Shown here: positions 56,749 to 64,000 of the stretch, piece by piece
How positions within the stretch are numbered: the stretch's first letter is position 1
How the letters are laid out: each line of letters begins with the position of its first letter
Origin: Capitulum mitella
Lineage: Eukaryota; Arthropoda; Thecostraca; Pollicipedomorpha; Pollicipedidae
NCBI GenBank assembly: GCA_030062745.1
Contig: CP099846.1
Coordinates: forward strand, 23,411,201-23,475,200
DNA: 64,000 nt
Direction: 5' to 3'
Program-made: the position numbers and the translations under genes
The notes under the pieces: model-generated
What the model saw: only the letters and a program-made list of their open reading frames with translations
What the model was told of the DNA's origin: nothing
Database searches by the model: none

Positions 56749-58413
56749 ATGAAGCTGCTGGTAAGGAGCGGCTCACTCGCAGTTTGCAGTGGCTCACTAA
56801 CCTTCTGTGGGCCAGAAAGGAACGGTTCAAGTTCGCGTTTCCGTGCCGTTTTTCCACCTATTAGACAGTGTTTCGTTTCGGAGCTATATCGGTTTGATTA
56901 ATGAGGAGAACCCATGAGCATATTTACTGTTTTTGTCTGCAGAAATGTTTACCGTGTTTTGGGTTTAGGATTTAACACACTAGAATGTGTGTTTTCATCC
57001 TCAGTATAATGAGACCATGTAGGAGCCCTCGAAATGTTTTACAACAAAGCTGGCGATAACTCTCTTAATTTGTTCCAGTATCTCTTTCACTGCGTGACCA
57101 TGCGTGACCCTTAACCTGTCTGAATATGGCTCAATACCCGCGGTACCACCGTCACCCCTTTCGTCCTCTTCATCCCCTGCAACTTGGCCTGAGTAAAGCT
57201 GTGTGAAAAAAACAGCGCGGCGTCAGCGTGCGAGGGACAGCTGAAGCTCACGTCCGGGGTCTGACTCGTCTCAGGTCACTCTGTGCACCGTGCTGGCGGC
57301 GGCCTCTCTCGGCCAAGCAGGCGAAGGATACGGCTACGGCGACGGAGGATACGGGAAGGATGGCTACAAGTCAGAGCACTACGGGTGAGCGCCAACCGAG
57401 CACGGCAAAACGACTGATGGAGGACCGACGCAGGACGGCTCTCAGAGAGACAGAACCGACAAAGAACGGCAAAAATACTGCAGGAGAACCGATGACGATG
57501 CCTAAAGCGAGGCAGGACACACGAAGGACTGCTGCAGAACCGACAGACGATGGTCCACAGTGGGACAGAACCGATAAAAAACCAGCTTCGGAGCCGACCG
57601 AGGGCGACTGGGTGTGGATCGGAATGGCCAGGCGGCCGGTGTGAAATTATGAAGTGCTGATGTGGGCGACTGCGTGGCACCACGAACTGACAGGAGTGAA
57701 TGTGACTGCTGACGGTCGAGACCACTCAGATTTGAAGCGACCGGTGTGGACGGCTTTTCCACCATGGCTACGCAGACGCTTAATAGGACAGACAACGTGA
57801 AGGCTACGTGTGACTGCTGTTACGGAAAGATTTGTGATTTTTACCCCAGTGTTCCGTGTCTCGCCTGGAACATAGGGCCATAAAAAGCCAATGCACATGT
57901 AAAACATTTGCCTTCCGAAGCAAGCATGCACAAAAAAGAATGAAGCCTCCCCTGCGTGACATACACTCTTTTGTGTTTTCTTCGTTGTTTAGTATATGCT
58001 ATCGCACGCCATCTTCATTACTTCATGAATGCGTTTGCTCTGTATGTTTTAGGTACGAGAAGGTTCGCACCATCATCAAACACCAGCCGTACCCGGTGGT
58101 GAAGAAGGTGCCGTACCCGGTTGTCAAGCACGTACCCGTCTACAAACCCGTCTACAAAACTGTGGTTAAGCACGTGCCGGAGCCGTACCCGGTCGTCAAG
58201 CACGTGCCGGTCGTCAAGCCCGTGCCTGTCGTCAAACATGTGCCCGTCGTCAAGCACGTGCCCGTGATCAAGCGTGTGCCAGTGGTCAAGCATCACTACC
58301 ACGTCAAGAAGGTGCCCGTGCACGTGCCAGTGTACGTCGATAAGCCCAAGTACGGTTACAGTTACGGCCACAGCTACGGCTACGGCTACGACAAAGGCTA
58401 CGGCTATCATTGA
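56749..58413 (+). CDS. VPV-repeat secreted structural protein, gene 5 (type A)
   Basis: Exons 56749-56760, 57275-57384 and 58053-58413 give 160 residues. Signal peptide MKLL plus VTLCTVLAAASLGQA. The second-exon domain (residues 20-40) is the most divergent: GEGYGYGDGGYGKDGYKS, with acidic and lysine residues. Exon 3 starts YEKVRTIIKHQPYPVVKKV, has one PEPYPVVKHV unit, VPVVKP/VPVVKH repeats, HYHVKKVPVHVPVYVDKPKY and the Tyr-rich tail GYDKGYGYH shared with gene 1. Splice sites are GT-AG, phases 0 and 2. No ATTAAA is found; TTTAATACACTG at about 58759 occupies that position. Secreted matrix role inferred. Confidence 0.86.
57410..57590 (+). repeat. Intron 2 minisatellite, gene 5
   Basis: Units with GACAGAACCGACAAAGAACGG and diverged versions follow the donor, as in the paralogues. 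Confidence 0.65.
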
Positions 58414-58789
58414 TCCAGAGGATCTCTGTTGATCTGGATGATTCGAACGAACGCACGGTGTCTGCCGCCACATTTGCTTCCAAAGCCAGCCTGCTGGCGG
58501 CTCCTGGACCAGTAGCAACCGTGTTGTTGGCTGGGTGCCTTGACGTCTCTCACTTCGCCTTGTTTCTTTGGGAACTAGCGTATTTAATTTCGCGCGTGAC
58601 ACGTGGTGCGCACCGTAGCCATTCTGTCATTATTGCGTCCCGCAGAGCAGTAGGACGTTTGACGGGCGCCACATGCTTGTAGGATGAAGGATTTCGAGCG
58701 TGTCAGAGTTTTGCTGTTCTCTGAATGGTGTGTTCTCGTTGCGTGTGTTCCTTTGATAATTTAATACACTGATGTTGATATGCACATTT

Positions 58790-59270
58790 CAGCTTGTTAG
58801 TAAGGAGGAAATTCAAAAGATGGAAGCAGCGCATTTAATACAGACATGCATACACAATATATTCACCAGTAAGATGCCTTGTGTGGTGCATTATGAGAGA
58901 GGTATCCTTTGTTTGCAGTTGGCACCATTATTTCCCTATATACATATCGTAGCACAAAAGATCATTTACGGATCTATTTCAGTATTTTGCAGTCCAAGAA
59001 TTTACATGTTTTTATTTTGCAGTCGAAGAATTAGCTGGTTTAAACGTCATGCGCACCCTTTATATGTTTGCTGCCATTTCTGAACTGCCAAAAAACACAC
59101 ATGGAAAAGTAGGTCTAAGAGTGCAACATTAGTTCGGAATAGTTATGTAGAAGGAAGAATGTTCAGGTTGATCCGTTGTAAATGAAACTGTATTACATTG
59201 AAAGCATGGACCTACCTTCTGGTGGGAATTTCAGAATTTTATTTACAGTCGCTGCGAAGTTACTGCAGAA
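58790..59270 (+). repeat. Type-A 3' flank of gene 5
   Basis: GTGCATTATGAGAG, TTTGCTGCCATTTCTGAACTG and AAAACACACATGGAA match the flank of gene 1 (26220-26440) and the orphan flank at 52785. Confidence 0.7.
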
Positions 59271-59278
59271 ATCGTCAT

Positions 59279-59405
59279 GGTGAGCCGAACCGGGTAGCTC
59301 AGTTCGATTTCTTCTGCTGGCTGAATTAAGTCACCTTCTTGGAAAATCTGTGGAGTCATTCGGCCTTCGGTCTGGTAATAAAGGTTCTGTATTATCCTAT
59401 TATTT
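59279..59405 (+). repeat. Possible tRNA-derived SINE fragment
   Basis: CCGGGTAGCTCAGT resembles a tRNA A-box region, and the segment ends AATAAAGGTTCTGTATTAT with a TTATT-rich tail, as many SINEs do. A B box is not clear. Confidence 0.25.
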
Positions 59406-59708
59406 TACTACCGAATTAGACGCATTAGGAGGGGAATCAGAATGCTGAAGGCAGCGCATTTTATAAGAGCATACATACTTTTTTCAGTTGTTCCCATTAA
59501 AAGGCTAATTTATTACCGGCATCCGAACATCCAAGTATGAGCTAGACGATACCTGCGACACCAAACATTCAAATCTGCCACGCCAAACATTCGCCAAACA
59601 TCATGTGCCAGACACTGTCTGCCACCTGTCATCTGCCAAGCATCACTACCAAATGAACCAGATTCGATCAAGGCAGAAAAACTCCGTTTCCCATCGTTTT
59701 TGCCGTAT

Positions 59709-62700
59709 TTACTGTGCTGGATGAACAACATTTCCCCACTTCCTGTGAAATCTGTGCACAGTATTGTTCAAAATAGACGAGACGTGTTCCACCCTACGAT
59801 CAGGCTTTAATTTGTCAATGAAAGCATCATCATTTAAGCTCCACCCTTTACTTATCATATGTTTTGCCAACGCAAGTGCATGATTTACCATTCAACCTAT
59901 ATTGGTACCCAATACTACATCCCTTGCGCTTATATTTTCGTTTTCCTCCAGCACGTTGATCTGTCTCAGATATCTCTTGATGTCTGCCCAAAAACGTTTA
60001 GTAATGCGACAGCTCCAGAATTTATGCATTAAAGTTTCTCTTGCCATGTTGCAATGTTTGCATACATCCGTCTGTTCTATTCCAATTTTACGCAGCAGAA
60101 CTTGTGTGACCTGAATCCTAGTTAGTACCTTAAAGTTTATAGATCTGTACTTGCTAGACGACGTGACGTCATTCATATCGCAATATACTTCGCTCCAATT
60201 AGTGTACGAGAACAAGCCTTCCCATTTACGTTCCCAGATATTTTTCACTTCTCTGGTCTTCCGCTCTACAAGTACATCATAGATGTGTTTTGCTCCCGTA
60301 TTCTTGGTCAATATATATCTCACAACTGGATGTATAATCGGCTGCGTTAATATTTGCCTTGACTGCCTCCAGCGTAACGGAAGGTTTTCTATAAGTCCCA
60401 GGTAATCAAAATACGTCGTGTAAGTCTAAATTTAACTCGAAAGTCATTAAAGCTCACAAGCGTCCCATCTCTTCTCAGTCAATCATTCAAATACTGAATC
60501 CCGCACGCATGGCACCTTCATATTCCCGTCCTGACAAATTTGCTGTGGTCTTTGAACCAGACTGTACATGAGCCGATGTCCTTGTCCTGAATTTTGTAGG
60601 GTCCATTAAATGTTGCGAGGGCCAGGACGACTTCCTTCCAGAAAGGATTGCCCATCGTGCTGGCAACGTTACGCAGTGATCCTGCGTTCATCTCCCAGAT
60701 GAAAAACGATATCCTCCAGAAAGGGTGAAAAAGTGCAATCCATTTATGCGTTGAGATCATCTGTCGTCTAACTCAAGAAATCCTCAAAGCAGCAATGTGG
60801 GATTCCAAGTCCATCATTGCCATACCTCCCTTAATTCGTGGCTTGGCCATGGTTTGTTTCTTAATCGTATCCCTTTTTCCGTTCCACATGAATCGAAATA
60901 TTAATATTTTTAGCTTCTGAAGATAACCTGAAGGAGGCGAGGGCAGTGACGTGAAACGTGAGTCAGTTTTGACAACAGAAGAGATTTAACAACAATGATT
61001 TTCCCATCTAGAGTCAGATTACGTACATTTCATCCTCGGATGGTTCTTTTAATAGCCTATAACTTGTCATAATTTTCGTGGCACATGGTATCACAGTCGT
61101 TTTGGAAGACGAGGCCTAATACGTTCATCTTCGTCACCCACTCCAGCTGAAGTCCCGGACACACGTTTTCAACACTATTTTCTATGTGTCCTAGCCACAT
61201 TGCTTGCATTTTTCCTGTAGGTATTTGGCCTGTGGCCAGAGAATTTGGCAAACACACCAAGCTCATGGAAGAGGACTCGTATGCTGTTAACGTCCCCGTC
61301 CACAAGACAAAGCGTGTCATCGGCGTACAGCGATATCTCATACTCCTCTTCGTCTATCTTTATGCCTTATATGTGGCGATTATCGCGAATGTTCTGGGCA
61401 AGACATTCAACTGCCAACAAAAATAAGTAACAGCTCAACTGATCCCCTTGGCGGCATGATCTGTGCAGCTCAATTTTCTCGGATAGGTGCCCGTTATACA
61501 GGATCCTTGAGAAAGACTGCACGTACAGAATATCAAACCCAAAAATACAACTGGATGGAAAGCGACGTCTTTTCAAGACCTCTCGAATAAATGACCAAGA
61601 TATAGAGTTGAAGGCACTTTCGATATCTAAACTGATGAACAGTCCGTGGCGTTTCAAGTCCTTTAACTTACGCGTTATGTCAAACATAATTCTAATGTTA
61701 TCGCCAATAAACCTGTTTCCCAAAAAAACTTGTCTGCGCAGGATCTATGGGACCCGGCAGCACTTTCTTGTATCGGTTGCCTAACACTCCTGACAATATC
61801 TTGTAGCTGACATTTAACAACGTTATCGGGCGGCACGAGTTAATTTGGTCTCTTGACTTGTTTGGTTTAGGAATCAGGATTAATATTCCCTCTCTCATGG
61901 TTAGCGGCAGGTTTCTATTGACAAAACATTCCGCAAACACCCGCAAGAGGAGACCATTCCAAAACATTTTAAAGAATTCAGCAGGGGATCCATCATTATC
62001 CGGTGTTTTCCCATCCTTCATGGCGTTAAGAGCATGGCTTACTTCCTCTAATTCTATAGGTCTTTCCATCTCCGTGACATATGTGCCATTGAGCATTTTA
62101 AATCTCAGACCCTCAAAAGAGGTTTAGTATTGTTCTGCAACATCGTGATTTTCGAACAATTTTCTGTAATGGGCCTGCAAATTGGACATTATGGCTCCAT
62201 GGTCTGAAACTATGCCCGAGGGTGTTTGCAAGCACGCTATTATTTTACTGGTGTAGTGACGTTTTTCTAACGACAAAAAATATCTAGTGGACTTCTCGCC
62301 AAATTCATGCCATAGTGCACGTGACCTCACCAAAATGCCATCTATTTTATCTTGTCTTAATTCTTCCAGCTTTTAATTCTTCCCGCTTCCTTTTCTCTCA
62401 ATGTCTCCGCCAAAGCCGTGTTAGAATGTTCATCAAGTTGACTCTCTATCTCGTTTACATCCCTCACAAGGGATTGCTCTCTTCTCTGTCGTAATCGTTT
62501 TCTATGAATGGCGTACGAGATGGTTTCGGATCTCAAGTTCATTATAAGAACTTCGAAAAAAAGGGAATCACTTATCGTGAACTGGATTTCGTGTTTACTT
62601 TCTGCCAAGAATGTCTCCGTGTACAGGGGTATGAAATACTGGGCTACTGTCTTAGCCATCGTGGCCTTAATTTGCCCGAGATAATGTGTATCGAAACAGT

Positions 62701-63489
62701 GGGATGTTAAATTTGAAAAGTCCCCTTCCTCGGGGTTGGTCCTGTTACATTTAGGGCCAACGTCACCATCAAGTGATCTGTTCGGTATCCAGTGCGAATG
62801 CTTGCAGCTAGTATTCGACCTTCTAAGCTGTTCGAGGTAAGGAAGACATCCAGGCGGGCTTTTTTAACAACAGGGTTTTGAATTCGCCAGGTAAATCTTT
62901 TCGTACATTTGCTTTTCTCGGTCTATATATGTCGACTAGGTCCTGGTCTTCCATCAGTCTAGTAGCCTCCTGTCTTGCCCTAACATTATTTTCCTTGGGA
63001 TAATTAAATGTATCCATGCTTTGAGAAAGCACCAAGTTAAAGTCGCTTGCCACTATTATTGCGAGCAGCTCGCTGTTCTGACATTCACCAATCATTCTCT
63101 TAATATCAGCGAAGAAATGCGGGCTGTCTCTGTTTGGGCCACATATATCAACCAGCCACAGTTTAAGCTTCCTTTCCAAGCTCACTTTTGTCATAATGTA
63201 TCTACCGTTTTCCTCGTCTATTATTGTGTCAGAGGAAATCCGCCTTTATCTTACTGGTCAAGATTGCTACACCCCTTGTGCTACCTGTGCATGGTGCAAT
63301 GATAATATCATTTCCCCAGCTATTCCTGAATGGGTTTTCTTTCCCCTTTCGACAGTGTAACTTTTGTATAACGCAAAGGTGAAAATCGGCCTCTCGCAAA
63401 AAATGAAACACATCTCGTGTCTTTTTAAGATCGGCCAGCCCTCGGCAGTTCATAGAACATATTTTCACGTCAGACATCACATCATCCAT
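59709..63489 (-). mobile_element. Degenerate Tx1/L1-like LINE, ORF2 remnant
   Basis: Fragments lie in ORF2 order on the minus strand. Endonuclease: 63489-63229 (SMNCRGL) and 63194-62823 (VDICGPN, then ASDFNLVLS where GDFN is usual). Linker: 62659-62357 and 62333-62124 (EFGEKSTRYFLSLEKR). Reverse transcriptase: 62096-61698 (CRPITLLNVSYKIL), 61723-61367 (FISLDIESAF, HRSCRQGD) and LYADDTLCL at about 61330-61304 in another frame. Tail: 60323-59892 with a zinc knuckle CKHC-x8-H-x4-C, and 59891-59709. At least six frame changes make it inactive. ORF1 is not seen, so it is 5' truncated or ORF1 is lost. Confidence 0.88.
61316..61327 (-). other. Reverse-transcriptase catalytic YADD box
   Basis: Reverse complement reads TAC GCC GAT GAC, Tyr-Ala-Asp-Asp, within LYADDTLCLVDGD. 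The metal-binding aspartates are kept although the flanking frame is broken. Confidence 0.85.
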
Positions 63490-63654
63490 TTTCAGATTTG
63501 TCTAAGGGAAACAGCCGGGAGAGAAAAGATAGTCAAACAGATCGATCAACCAATAGCATACATACTTGGTATGCAATGTGGATGGAATGTAAGGATATTT
63601 CAAACAGCCAACACTAAAATACCCTGAATGAGTGGCGGTCAAAGGTCTGGTCTC

Positions 63655-63838
63655 AGCGCAGTCCAGGAGTGTCAGTTTCTGCAAATGATTGCAGTGGCCG
63701 AACCTAACGACTGCAGGCGCGACAACCTAACCTCCCCCTAAATGTGGGTTTTTTCAGCGAATTTGGCCCACTTTATTTTGACCAACGGAAATTTATAGGC
63801 ATTTTTTGTTACTATTTATCGAATAAAAATTGCATTTA

Positions 63839-63896
<58 letters not shown>

Positions 63897-64000
63897 ATAT
63901 ATAGGTACATAGAAGATAGAAAGATAGATAGGTACATTGTTTTCGACTTATTCTTTACATTCTGCCTGTCTGTTATCCACTGCAACGGTTTTTCCGTTAC
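63655..64000 (-). repeat. R1, copy F, truncated by window end
   Basis: Contains CAGTTTCTGCAAATGATTG (63674), CCTAAATGTGGGTTTTTTCAG, GGCCCACTTTATTTTGACC, and a long AT/GT microsatellite (63844-63902) followed by GATA units. Confidence 0.7.

Noticed and set aside
1-64000. CRISPR arrays, bacterial operons or prophage features
   Set aside because: Spliced genes, TATA promoters and LINE/hAT/Penelope relics show eukaryotic DNA; the tandem repeats are minisatellites without unique spacers.

Overview
This is a eukaryotic, intron-containing and repeat-rich window. The only clear host genes are a tandem array of five small three-exon genes for secreted, low-complexity Val-Pro-Lys/His proteins with a Gly-Tyr or Gly-His rich N-terminus. 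This composition resembles arthropod cuticle or other extracellular structural proteins, so an arthropod, perhaps a crustacean or chelicerate, is my best guess. The sequence does not settle the taxon. The repeats (a Tx1/L1-like LINE, a Penelope-type GIY-YIG fragment, hAT relics and hAT MITEs, TTAA-type MITEs) fit an invertebrate genome.

Layout. 1-1.1 kb (minus): a degenerate MADF/Myb-SANT-like gene, possibly the second protein of a Harbinger-type transposon. 1.2-1.7 kb: an inverted array of GTGAAC-type motifs. 3-11.5 kb: non-coding DNA with interspersed repeats, a 43-bp minisatellite (4.9-5.35 kb) and a 21-bp minisatellite (6.6-7.05 kb). 11.7-17.5 kb: a very large inverted repeat whose arms are built of 21-bp units, followed by a hAT transposase C-terminal fragment. 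17.7-23.2 kb: non-coding DNA and MITEs. 23.2-58.8 kb: the gene array. 59.5-63.5 kb (minus): a decayed LINE. The window ends in a microsatellite-bearing repeat.

The array. Genes 1 to 5 start at 23804, 32429, 39007, 46436 and 56749, all on the plus strand. Each has a TATA box, a 12-nt coding first exon (Met-Lys/Arg-Leu-Leu), a phase-0 intron, a second exon with the rest of the signal peptide and the Gly-rich domain, a phase-2 intron that opens with a minisatellite, and a third exon with the VPVVKH repeats. Genes 1 and 5 (type A) share a Tyr-rich C-terminus and one kind of 3' flank. Genes 2, 3 and 4 (type B) share a His-rich terminus and another 3' flank. At about 52.78 kb a gene-type upstream polypurine tract runs straight into a type-A 3' flank with no gene between, which reads as the scar of a deleted sixth gene.

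The repeated units date the mobile elements: several MITE insertions have precise paralogous empty sites in neighbouring units. The proteins are probably co-expressed and deposited together in an extracellular matrix. That role is inferred from composition, signal peptides and shared promoters only.
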